A program made the translations under genes and the position numbers. This document shows positions 48,438-60,202 of a DNA stretch of 64,000 nt, one piece after another (the first letter of the stretch is position 1; each line of letters opens with the position of its first letter). Origin of the DNA: Chondrosia reniformis (Eukaryota > Porifera > Demospongiae > Chondrillida > Chondrillidae); contig OX359193.1 in assembly GCA_947172415.1 (NCBI GenBank), positions 1,978,501 through 2,042,500 on the forward strand. Direction: 5' to 3'. Under the pieces are notes generated by a model, which saw only the letters and a program-made list of their open reading frames with translations, was not told where the DNA came from and did not search any database.

Positions 48438-51400
48438 ATGGCCAAATCTTCGACGCCTATTGAGAGCGATTCTCGCGTAACCCTTTCAATATGCGAAGAA
48501 AATTTAACTTCTGAAAGTTATTCAGGAAGTTAGTAAACATTAATCTATTGCGCATGTGTTTATTTTAAGTATTACTTTGCCTAAACCTCCTCCTGTTCCT
48601 GTTATTAGGTTATAATATTAAGGGGAGCAGTTCATCCCAGTCAGAATTATCTCAAAATACCAAGTCTTCTCTGGTTGATGATCTGATGTTGGCTGTACAC
48701 TTGGGAGATGTACAGACTGTTCAAGATGTCCTCCTTGAAGGGCTGGATGATGTAGACCAGTTCGATGAGCTGGGCTACTCTGCTCTACATTATGCTGTGT
48801 GCTATAACCAGATATATCTTGTATTGTTGCTACTTAAGAATGGAGCTAGTGCCAATCTAGGCACATTAGACAAGTGTACAGTGGCTGGTGTGACTCCAAT
48901 ACACATTGCTACCATATTAGGTCATGCATATTGTCTGACTGTCCTAGCTAGGTCGGGTGGTAATGTGAGTGCATTGGACAGCTGTGGTCTTACTCCACTC
49001 CACTACTGTGTGGATAGTGGTGATGCTGAGATAGCAAAGTGTCTGATAGCACTTGGGGCTGATGACACTGTGTGTGGTGATAATGGTTCCGCCCTACACC
49101 ACGCAGGGGGGGCAGGGAACATTGTAATGATTGATTTATTAGTACAAGCTGGGAGTCCACCAGATCTCCAGGACAGTAAAGGACTGACACCAGCTGAGTG
49201 GGCCAGGAGGAAAGGCATGGATGGGGCAGTGTTTTACCTAGAAGAGTTACAGTCTATACATCTAGAGAGATGGGAAAATAGAGGAGGTATGTTTGTAAGA
49301 TATTGAGTTGTATTTAGTATTTACATAATGACATTCTACCTTTATTATTCATGTAGTTGATGAAACTCTATTTGAGGCTGTTAATCAAGGAGATTTGTCT
49401 ACACTGAGGGCATTACTGAAAGATGGAAGTCTTTCTTTGACCAATGAAGATGGCAAAATAATGCTGTCTAATGCTGCTATGTTTGGTCACTACAGGATAT
49501 GTAGTTTCCTACTAAACAAAGGTTGTCCTGTAAATAGCAGAGGTACAAATGCATTGCATGCTGCTGCAATGAATGATAATGTTAGAATCATCCACTTACT
49601 TTTTGAACATGGTTTAGATGTTAAGGCAGTAGATAATGATGGACTGACACCACTTCACCTTGCCTCAAGGACTGGTAAAACGAAGGCTGCCATTGAGCTC
49701 CTTGGTTTAGGTGCTAATAAAGCTGTAGTGGCTGGTAGGCATGGCACTCCAGTTCATCAAGCCTCCATTGGAGGCCATTTTGATACAGTATTAGCATTAT
49801 TAGGTGAAGGTTGTTCAACAGATGTGCTATGTAGTAATGGTCGTAGTGTCCTTCATTTTGCTGCTGTAGGAGGCAATGTTGATATCATTAAATGCTTTAG
49901 TGAGAATGGTTTAGATGTTAATGCAGTAGATAATGATGAAGAGACACCACTTCACCTTGCTTCAATGGCTGGTAAAACGCATGCTGCCATTGAGCTCCTT
50001 GGTTTAGGTGCTAATAAAGCTGTAGTGGCTGGTAGGCATGGCACTCCACTTCATCAAGCCTCCATCGGAGGCCATTTTGATACAGTATTAGCATTATTAG
50101 GTGAAGTTTGTTCAACAGATGTGCTATGTAGTGATGGTGGTAGTGTCCTTCATTTTGCTGCTAAAGGAGGCAATGTTGATATCATTAAATACTTTAGTGA
50201 GAATGGTTTAGATATTAATGCAGTAGATAATGATGGACTGACACCACTTCACCTTGCCTCAAGGACTGGTAAAACGAAGGCTGCCATTGAGCTCCTTGGT
50301 TTAGGTGCTAATAAAGCTGTAGTGGCTGGTAGGCATGGCACTCCAGTTCATCAAGCCTCCATTGGAGGCCATTTTGATACAGTATTAGCATTATTAGATG
50401 AAGGTTGTTCAACAGATGTGCTATGTAGTAATGAGCGTAGTCTCCTTCATTTTGCTGCTAAAGGAGGCAATGTTGATATCATTAAATGCTTAAGTGAGAA
50501 TGGTTTAGATATTAATGCAGTAGATAATACTGGACAGACACCACTTCACCGTGCTTCATGGGCTGGTAAAACGAATGCTGCCATTGAGCTCCTTAGATTA
50601 GGTGCTAATTTGGAAGCATATAGTGCTGACTTTGGCATTCCACTACACATGGCTTGTTTTTCTGGCAAGTTTGAAATAGTTGAATTACTTTTAGAAAAAG
50701 GCTCCCCACTTGATGTTCTTGATAATAATGGTGATAGTGTGCTGCATTATGCTTCAGCAGGAGGAAATATAGCCATTATGGAGGTCATTTTAAGACACAT
50801 AATGGAAAGACTAAAATGTGTTCCGGAAGACCTCATAGGGGGTGGTCTCAATATTTCCAATAGTTTTGGTCAAACTCCACTGACCTATGTTGTACTTTAT
50901 AGTAGTAATAAAATGGCTGAATTGTTGATTGATTATGGTGCTGATGTTAATGTAAGGGATAATGTTGGTACTACTATACCTGAGTATGCTCTGATAAATC
51001 CAAAGTTTGATCTTGACCAATTTCGAAAGAAATTGGATTTTTCCAATAATCAAACAACAGCAGCTGTACTTTCTAGTTCATTCATGGTATCGTATTCATC
51101 CATTTGCGGAAATGTCAAAAGTTTTACAAAGTGTATTAACCAAGTAGATCTACCACTTCCAAAAGTGTGCCTCTCTCTTGCGGTGAATGTTCACCTGTGG
51201 TATTATCCTAGTTTGTTAAAGTGGAAACAGAATAGCCTATCCACAGCCATTCCTGGAAAATGTCCATTGAATGCTCTTCAGATATCTCTACTTAGCATCT
51301 TTCTAGACTCCAATATAGTAGACTACAGCTATAGAGACTTTATATTTCAGTTACTGTCTCATTCCAAGCTACATTACATGATCAATGAGCACCTTCCTAA

Positions 51401-53171
51401 TGGTCTCACTGCACTGGATTTAGCAAGACAATTTAAACTCCCTGACATTGCTACTGCAATTGAAGAGAAAGGTGGTAGAGCAGGTATTTGGGCAAACATA
51501 CCCCGAGAGGATTGGATCACACTGACGCCTTGCTTACCTCATTTCATAGAAGCTCATGAAGGGTTAATGAAACTGGCTAAAAGCAGTTCAATGGGTAAAG
51601 TGGCACTTCGTCACATTCATAGGTTAGTGTTTCAGAAAGAGCTTGGCTATCCAAATGAAGTGGAGATGGAAAAGCAACAATTGCTTAGAGAGGCACTGAA
51701 TACTAAACCATCCATGATGCAGATTGCTAAATTAGTTACTCCAAAGGTTAATAAGGATACTTTTGAGTCATGGATGGAGATTGCTTATGCATTGGGTATT
51801 AGTGATGATAGCATTGATAACATATTATCCTCTAAGCTGATATCCAAGCAGTCATTCATTAAACTACTGAATACCTGGATAAAGGAAGGTAGGCAGGTGA
51901 CGTGGTCAGTTCTTTTAGATGTTTTGGGAAATTATGAAACTCAAAATTGCATTTCAGAAATTAAGGAATCGATCCTAAAGGAATATTTTGCTTGCCACCC
52001 AAAGAGCATTAGTATGCAGGTACATAAATGTGTGTGTACATACAAATTTTATACAAACCTTGCATATGATCATATGTACATGCGTACTTACGTATATGTA
52101 ATATTAACTGTTACAGTACTTTTTGGGTTGGTTGTCCAGACTGGACATTGCAATCGGTAATCATAAAAGATTATCGCCACATGCATGGTGAAGTCAGTGG
52201 GAACGTTTTTTCAAATGGTAGTTGCGAGTTACCAATTGCAATGTCCGGTCTGGACAACCGACCAAAAAGTACTGTATATGCAAAGAATGATTCCTTATAT
52301 TCTAAGGATAAAATATTTTCCAGCAATTAGGCCTTCTACAAAATACATAGTTTCGTCGATCACAGTAGAAAACCTTTTATTCGTAATTTGTTTCTGACAT
52401 ATATATGTAGCCAGTTAATTGGAGCTCAAAGGTAGACAGCGACTACCAGATTTATAAAGTGAATTCAAGAAAAGATTATACAAATGGTAAGAATGTACAG
52501 TGCAGTCCACTTATTGAATTTACTCTGGTCAAAATTCCTTTTTATTGAACTATTTAAAAGTCATTCTATACTGAATTTGGTGAGACCTGATGTATTTCAT
52601 TGACAAAAACTTCTGTTTTTAAGTAGCTAGGTTGGTCCTAATTTTCATTGGATTTATATGCTACTAATTCTGATTCAGCCATCCAATTGCAATCATTCCT
52701 TTTAATGGATTTTACAGTAGGTTTAATGTGTAATTATTGTACAAGATGTACATATTATATTGTGTTGTTTCAATTTACAGCTAGTCATCTATTACCTTTG
52801 TAGACTTTGAGGAAATAAAGATGAGAGAAACAAACAAAGTTGAAAGGTTCATGAAGAAGTGTAAAATTGTGGAAAGATTAAGAGAATGTGAAATCAGTAG
52901 GATTGCAGCTGATTTACGTGCTGCCGGAGTTATAGATGCAGGCGATATGCTATCTATCAGCACTGGACATCCTAGGAGAGATGCTGATCGCCTCTATGGG
53001 ATTTTAGACAGAGATAAGAGTATCATTAAGTTTAGAGCATTAGCTGAAGCACTGCACAATGATAAAACAGTAGAAAATCATGTACAACTAGCTGCTACCA
53101 TTTTTGAAGAGTTATTTGAAGAATTCTCAATTCTAAGTTGCAACATTTCTGATGCTGATTTCCTCCAATAA
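48438..53171 (+). CDS. Ankyrin-repeat / Death-domain / CARD-like protein, copy 1
   Basis: Four exons join in phase: 48438-48528, 48609-49286, 49357-52019, 52785-53171, giving 1,272 residues. Residues 1-50 are a Ser-rich lead-in starting MAKSSTPIES. About 50-250 and 257-720 are tandem ankyrin repeats (GLTPLHLAS, GNVDIIKC). About 720-1030 has no clear domain. About 1037-1140 reads as a Death-fold domain: SWMEIAYALGISDDSIDNI, then FIKLLNTWIKEGRQVTWSVL. Exon 4 encodes a six-helix CARD-like unit (VERLRECEISRIAADLRAAG, then RRDADRLYGILDRD). Such proteins are likely cytosolic adaptors in apoptotic or innate-immune signalling (inference). MGSSSS, which could serve as a start in copy 2, reads KGSSSS here, so translation must begin in exon 1. 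A CRE site lies upstream. A second copy starts at 62368. Confidence 0.85.
49637..50620 (+). repeat. 297-bp triple-ankyrin cassette, about 3.3 near-identical units
   Basis: The same codon strings recur at exactly 297-bp spacing (the GACACCACTTCACC block starts at 49646, 49943, 50240 and 50537), which is 99 residues or three ankyrin repeats. Units are nearly identical in DNA, so amplification or gene conversion was recent. Changes between units fall at a few codons such as SNGRSVLH / SDGGSVLH / SNERSLLH. Confidence 0.9.
52112..52276. mobile_element. MITE with about 48-bp inverted repeats in the ankyrin-gene intron
   Basis: The arms are CAGTACTTTTTGGGTTGGTT...(to GGTAA) and a near-perfect complement ending ACCGACCAAAAAGTACTG, flanked by TA. 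The element is almost all inverted repeat, with a central segment of about 65 bp. It lies in the intron between exons 3 and 4 and explains the unspliced open frame that runs past 52019. Confidence 0.8.
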
Positions 53172-53809
53172 AGCCACTTGCCTCCACACATTTAGTAAGT
53201 ATCTACGTACGTATATTATACAGACACTCAATTCTGTAAACATTAGAGTACTTATATCAACTGTAATTTTTGTGATGGTCTTCAGGATGAATTTTCAAAG
53301 TTAACATATTCCATTCTTAATATTGTCCTGTCAAATAGTTACCAAAGACATATTTTCCAAAGATTGGAGGGGAAACTGCTACTTCTATATATTGTATAGC
53401 CAGAAAATTTGGCAACAAATTTATTTATTTTGGGAGATTGTCAGTTGTGAGAGCAATCCGCCAATAATTCAGCCACCGAACTACACCAAACGTAGGAGAA
53501 CAACTGTCTTGTCTGTAAAATTGCCAAAGTAAAATCAGCTGAATACCATATTTTGAGCAATCTGCCAAATATTCTACCTGGCAGATTTTCCAGCTATACG
53601 ATAATCGACAACTTAACTGTCTCACACACACTGGAACCATACCACATATCTTTGCACACCTCAATTTATAACACTAGATCACTTAATTGTATTTCTCTTA
53701 TATTTTGCTGCAGGTAGTACTGATTAAAGAGTCATAAGGGAAGTGTATCTAGAATAAATTTACACTCTTCAGCTTTCCAAAACATTACTTTACTACTACC
53801 TTTCCCAGT
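53172..53809. other. 3' flank of the ankyrin-Death gene, no gene
   Basis: AT-rich sequence with an inverted stretch around 53440-53600: TTGTGAGAGCAATCCGCCAA opposite a similar complement near 53555-53580. No coding frame is supported. Confidence 0.5.
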
Positions 53810-56715
53810 TAGTAGCCTCACTCTCTCAAGAAGTCACTTGTTACTCTCAGCAAGTCACTTTACTCTCTCAAGTAATCACCTCTTCAGGAAGTCACTTCAT
53901 TCTCTTAAGTAATCACCTCTCTCTCAAGAAGCTTCTTCACTCTCTTAAGGAGTCACCTCTTCCTTTCATGAAGTCACTTCCCCCCTACCCCCTGGGAGTT
54001 GCCTTTCCCCTTCAGGAAGTTACTTCACTCTCTCAAGGAGTCACCTCTCCCTCTCAGGAAGTCCTTCACTCTCTCAAGGAGTCACCTCTTCCTCTCAGGA
54101 AGTCACTTAATTCTCTGAAGGAGTCACCTCTCCCTCTTAAGAAGCTGCTTCACTCTCTCATGGAGTCACCTCTCCCTCTCAGGAAGTCCTTCACTCTCTC
54201 AAGGAGTCACCTCTCCTTCAGGAAGTTGCTTCACTCTCTTAAGTAATCACCTCTCTCTCAAGAAGCTTCTTCACTCTCTTAAGGAGTCACCTCTTCCTTT
54301 CATGAAGTCACTTCCCCCCTACTCCCTGGGAGTTGCCTTTCCCCTTCAGGAAGTTACTTCACTCTCTCAAGGGGTCACCTCTCCCTCTCAGGAAGTCCTT
54401 CACTCTCTCAAGGAGTCACCTCTTCCTCTCAGGAAGTCACTTAATTCTCTGAAGGAGTCACCTCTCCCTCTTAAGAAGCTGCTTCACTCTCTCATGGAGT
54501 CACCTCTCCCTCTCAGGAAGTCCTTCACTCTCTCAAGGAGTCACCTCTCCTTCAGGAAGTTGCTTCACTCTCTTAAGTAATCACCTCTCTCTCAAGAAGC
54601 TTCTTCACTCTCTTAAGGAGTCACCTCTTCCTTTCATGAAGTCACTTCCCCCCTACCCCCTGGGAGTTGCCTTTCCCCTTCAGGAAGTTACTTCACTCTC
54701 TCAAGGAGTCACCTCTCCCTCTCAGGAAGTCCTTCACTCTCTCAAGGAGTCACCTCTCCCTCTCAGGAAGTTGCTTCCACCTCTCAAGGAGTCACCTCTC
54801 CTCCAGGAAGTTGCTTCACTCTCTCACGGAGTCACCTTTCCCTTTCGGGAAGTCCTTCACTCTCTCAAGGAGTCACCTCTCCTTCAGGAAGTCCTTCACT
54901 CTCTCAAGGAGTCACCTCTCACTCAAGAAGCTGCTTCACTCTCTCAAGGAGTCACCTCTTCCACTCAGGAAGTCACTTAATTCTCTGAAGGAGTCACTTC
55001 TCCCTCTTAAGAAACTGCTTCACTCTCTCATGGAGTCACCTCTCCCTCTCAGGAAGTCCTTCACTCTCTCAAGGAGTCCCCTCTTCCTTTTATGAAGCTG
55101 CTCATTCTCTCCAGGAGTCACCTCTCCTTCAGGAAGTCCTTCATTCTCTCAAGGAGTCACCCATCCCTCTCAAGAAGCTGCTTCACTCTCTCAAGGAGTC
55201 ACCTCTTCCACTCAGGAAGTCACTTAATTCTCTGAAGGAGTCACTTCTCCCTCTTAAGAAGCTGCTTCACTCTCTCAAGGAGTCACCTCTCCCTCTCAGG
55301 AAGTCCTTCACTCTCTCAAGGAGTCCCCTCTTCCTTTTATGAAGCTGCTCATTCTCTCCAGGAGTCACCTCTCCCTCTCAGGAAGTCGCTTCATTCTCTC
55401 AAGGAGTCACCCATCCCTCTCAAGAAGCTGCTTCACTCTCTCAAGGAGTCACCTCTCCTTCAGGAAGTCCTTCACTCTCTCAAGGAGTCACCTCTCACTC
55501 AAGAAGCTGCTTTACTCTCTCACTGAGTCACCTCTCCTCTTCTGGAAGTCACTTTGCCCTCCACCCCCGGGAGTCGCCTTTCCCCTTCAGGAAGTCCTTC
55601 ACTCTCAAGGAGTCAACTCTCCCTCTTAAGAAGCCGCTTCACTCTCTCAAGGAGTCACTTCTCCTCTCAGGAAGTTGCTTCCCCCTCTAAAGGAGTCACC
55701 TCTACTTCAGGAAGTCGCTTCTATCTCTCAAGGAGTCACCTCTCCTCCAGGAAGTTGCTTCACTCTCTCACGGAGTCACCTTTCCCTTTCGGGAAGTCCT
55801 TCACTCTCTCAAGGAGTCACCTCTCCTTCAGGAAGTCCTTCACTCTCTCAAGGAGTCACCTTTCACTCAAGAAGCTGCTTCACTCTCTCAAGGAGTCACC
55901 TCTTCCACTCAGGAAGTCACTTAATTCTCTGAAGGAGTCACTTCTCCCTCTTAAGAAGCTGCTTCACTCTCTCATGGAGTCACCTCTCCCTCTCAGGAAG
56001 TCCTTCACTCTCTCAAGGAGTCCCCTCTTCCTTTTACGAAGCTGCTCATTCTCTCCAGGAGTCACCTCTCCCTCTCAGGAAGTCGCTTCATTCTCTCAAG
56101 GAGTCACCCATCCCTCTCAAGAAGCTGCTTCACTCTCTCAAGGAGTCACCTCTTCCACTCAGGAAGTCACTTAATTCTCTGAAGGAGTCACTTCTCCCTC
56201 TTAAGAAGCTGCTTCACTCTCTCAAGGAGTCACCTCTCCCTCTCAGGAAGTCCTTCACTCTCTCAAGGAGTCCCCTCTTCCTTTTATGAAGCTGCTCATT
56301 CTCTCCAGGAGTCACCTCTCCTTCAGGAAGTCCTTCACTCTCTCAAGGAGTCACCTCTCACTCAAGAAGCTGCTTTACTCTCTCACTGAGTCACCTCTCC
56401 TCTTCTGGAAGTCACTTTGCCCTCCACCCCCGGGAGTCGCCTTTCCCCTTCAGGAAGTCCTTCACTCTCAAGGAGTCAACTCTCCCTCTTAAGAAGCCGC
56501 TTCACTCTCTCAAGGAGTCACTTCTCCTCTCAGGAAGTTGCTTCCCCCTCTAAAGGAGTCACCTCTACTTCAGGAAGTCGCTTCTATCTCTCAAGGAGTC
56601 ACCTCTCCTTCAGGAAGTCCTTCACTCTCTCAAGGAGTCACCTCTCCCTTTTACGAAGCTGCTCATTCTCTCAAGGAGTCACCCATCACTCTCAGTAAGC
56701 CCCTTCATTCTCAAC
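53810..56715. repeat. 2.9-kb minisatellite with higher-order structure
   Basis: The basic unit is about 42 bp, of the form CTCTCAAGGAGTCACCTCTC then CCTCTCAGGAAGTCCTTCA. It is pyrimidine-rich on the plus strand. Higher-order repeats are visible: a 334-bp block repeated three times from about 53968, 54302 and 54636, and a larger block in which the 'ctggaagtcactttgccctc' marker at 55541 recurs 863 bp on. All three plus frames are largely open and give Ser/Leu/Lys-rich peptides, as expected when a unit lacks stop codons. Confidence 0.95.
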
Positions 56716-58851
56716 GTTTGGAGCAGTTTATCTTATTCAACATTTATGATCCAGTAGCAAGGTTTGTTAGTTGTGTAGCTATATGGCCTCCCTATATAAA
56801 TATTGCAACTATACATACTTTTTTCACTTCTTAGTGCATGTCATGTGATAAATTGTATTTAAGAAATTCACTACCCATTTTGTTGTTGTTTAAATGTTAT
56901 ACTTTAATACAAACACATTAGACTGGAGGAAGTGTGTCCTGCATCAATCAGCTACTGATAGGACTTGTGAGATACACTGAAGGAACATTGGAGAAGGACA
57001 AAGGAGCTAATGAAGGCTTGTGACCTGCCCTAATGATGTAAAGGCACTGCATGGACTGTATTTACAGGAATACTAGGACAAAGATGTAATTAGCTTACTT
57101 AGTATTATCAGACAACTTAAGAACTGTTTCTGTATACATTAACACCCATACCCGTTTCAGATAATGTACATTGCCTGTAGAGAAAATGTTTTCAGTATTG
57201 GTTTATGTATGTGTGTTAACATGCCTACTTAGTGTAGCCTGCTGTATTGTTATTATATCTTAACATTAGCCTTATACATAATATTTTCCTTTTTTTCAAA
57301 TAATTGTAGCCTTATTTCATTAATTTTCAATTATCTGTCTTCAATTAAGTGCATGGTCCTGTTTTTTACAGTATTTAAAGAAAATTACAAAAAAATGTCT
57401 GCTTCAAGTCACTACATATATAACAATATGAAAAGGAAGTAATGATGACACAGGATGAAAGGCTTTACATGTGCATTTGTAGTGGAGGAGGTAAATTTAG
57501 AGGCCAATGATGATGAAACTTAAAGCTTTAATAAGATCAGCTTTAGATCTTAGAGTCCCCCTTATTTTCAATAAATTTCAATATTCCTTTTATTATGTAA
57601 TCATGTTTCTCTTTTTCCATTTACTATAACTAGCAGCATTCTCTCTTCCTCATTATTGATTACCAAATTTAAAGTTATTGACAGCTCATTTATATATATA
57701 TAGAACTGTAACCAGCTACAGATCCATTTACTGTAACTAGCAAGCTACAGATCTATGAGTAAAGCTATAGCCATAGATCTACTATAATAATCCCAGGTAT
57801 ATGTCCATGTGCACTTGGAAAGGTCAAAGGTTATAGAATCTAGCTAATATTCACAGAGGTCATAGTGGTAAGTTTAATGATATTTGAAAGTAATTATTTA
57901 AACGTAGGAAATATATACTCAAGACTGGTACCTGTATATGTATATAAGTAAGGTATAATTTATATATGAAAATATAACTAGCTATAGATCTAGAAATTCT
58001 AAATGGTTTAGTATATCATTGTTGTATGTGTCATAATACAGTGGCACTATATAGTCTACACAGGTATACGTACTGTATTATAGGTTGCATCTACTGAAGA
58101 GTTACTGGTGTCGTTTAACAATCTTTTACAACACCACAAAGTTTAGGGGTTTAATGTCAAAGTTTTTTTAATTAGAAGGTTAAAGTTTAAGAATTTGAGT
58201 TGTTTGATCATGCCATATATATGTATAGTACACATTTTCATATGATATCTACAGTACTATAGTACTGCCTTAAATTTATCTATATAACTAAATTAATATT
58301 CCTGCAGTTCCTCCACTTTACTTTACTAAGAAGTATATATACGTATAGAAGCACTTTCTTCACCTGTCGCAGAAACCTTAAGTTTATATTGTGTACAGTG
58401 TAACTCTAGAGCCGTATACACACATGTACATGTATACATATACTGGACCTGTTGGGGAAATGCTACATTGTATCCTTTAATAACTCTGTAATGACCGAGA
58501 TCCCTTTCAAACTACTGTATAGCTAAATTCTCAGTTTCATAAATCTACACTTTAATAAAGATGCTCACAGAATTTGTTTAGTCATAGCTATTTAAATATA
58601 CTATATTCTTTACGCATAGATAACTATATGTCTTACATCAGTTCAACTTAACGATTATCCATCAAATTGCTCAATAAATTAAAACATATCATACGTATGT
58701 TTGCAACAAGTGTATATATATTGGAGTTTATTAAAAGTGTGACACAAAAATAAAAGAGCAAAAACAGCACAATCTCCCAACCATATTCTACTTAATGTAG
58801 TCCTGCAGAAACAGAAATGTGATAAGAATGCAGATCAGGTTCAAAGAGGAC
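56716..58851. other. Intergenic; no supported gene
   Basis: AT-rich, with microsatellite-like TATA and GTATAC tracts. No conserved coding frame, RNA gene or element with clear ends was found in over 2 kb. Confidence 0.5.
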
Positions 58852-59388
58852 CTAATGTGCCAAAATGCTTACAACAGGGATGCAGGTAAAGCCATAGTAG
58901 TCATCAGGCACTTCTTTCATTCTGACCCTATAAAATATACAACATACATACAGGATGTATATATATATAGTCAGCACCTTATGTGAATGTGATAAACACT
59001 TGGTATGAGGTGTTCAATGAGTGATACAGCAAATGTTAACAATGCTAAATACGCTGGACTATTTGATTGTATGCAAAGTAATGAGGTGTTTGCAACTGCA
59101 TATATTGTATCGGTATCAACTCATGCACAATTGCTTAACACAAACACTCTGCCTTGGGAGGGTATATTGAATACACTCCTACCTGCAGAGTACTTTAGAC
59201 CAAAAACTAAAGCAGGTTAATTGCAAGAGAAAAAATGTGAAAATCAGGGGTCAAAGTGTAAAGTTTAATAACCATATTAGCAAAATATAACACTACACTT
59301 GCTTTCACAGCAGACACAGCAACCATAAAGCTTACCACTTGCCGTCTTGAGACTCCTCAGCTACACAGTAGTAGTGACAATCCCTCTC
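58852..59388 (-). CDS. Orphan 3' exons of an unrecognised gene
   Basis: Two exons, 59336-59388 and 58852-58927, join in phase with good GT/AG signals and end in a TAG stop. The 42 residues include ERDCHYYCVAEESQDGKW and MKEVPDDYYGFTC. The Cys and aromatic content looks protein-like, but no family is recognised. Upstream exons were not found in the next 800 bp. It may be the end of a decayed gene or a chance pair of open segments. Confidence 0.3.
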
Positions 59389-60202
59389 CTGTGGAACAGA
59401 ATGAGGTAATACTTATCCATGAGGTCTGCAGCTGACACAACAAGTGTATACTGTAAAACCCTTAATATTAATGTCCATTATATATTTAGAGTTTTACCGT
59501 ATATGACTTATCAGTGTCCATTAAATTTAGCGTTTTGCTGTAAATACTTGCTCCACAGTACTGTGCATGCAAAATAATAAACATTTTAGTGACCATAAAT
59601 GTGAGCGAATGATATCGCATGGCTAATTTCGCTAACATTAATGGTGTGCTAATATTAATGTACAGTATGCAACAATTATTGCTGGGAAAGTACATCTTCC
59701 AATACTTTAGAATACTTTAGAAACTCTAAATTATTAGAAGACGTATCATCTTAAGGGTTTTCTAAGGACACAGATAGAAGAACCTTTTTCACTGTATAGT
59801 AGCACTTGTTGCAAATGCTGCGTCATGATGATTGCTTTAAAGGATGTAAAGGTTATTAGCAGGTTGCTTACATTTTAATATACAAAAATACATTACAAGA
59901 TTTGTAACATTAAGGATTGGCTATTTAAGATTTCACTGCATCACATGATTAGCACCATCAGAGTCAAAATGCTTCACTTTAGACAATGTACTGTGATACT
60001 TATTGTGATACTCTGAGGTGAGCAGTCACTTGTCTAATTACTAAATAACTTAACATAATATAGTTATATCCTTAGCCCCATCCTGAAAGTGTGCCTTAGT
60101 TAGGCTAAATTAGATGTAATATTGCAAGTTAAGATTTGCAACTGCAATGTGCATGACATATTCACCTGTCTTCGTCATATGGAGGAACCAAAACATCTAG
60201 AA
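59389..60202. other. Intergenic; left flank of the duplicated block
   Basis: No gene was seen. Similarity to the GTF2H3 locus begins abruptly near 60203 (matching about 46335). Confidence 0.5.

Noticed and set aside
52020..52160. Unspliced C-terminal extension of the ankyrin gene with a hydrophobic stretch
   Set aside because: A good GTACAT donor at 52020 and an in-phase exon at 52785 explain the end; the extension runs into a MITE.
53810..56715. CRISPR-like array
   Set aside because: There are no unique spacers between constant repeats, and the genes are eukaryotic.
53968..56834. Several plus-strand open frames of 68-206 residues rich in SLKESPLPL and SRSHLS
   Set aside because: They are read-through of a stop-free minisatellite unit; the same peptide appears in other frames and has no splice context.
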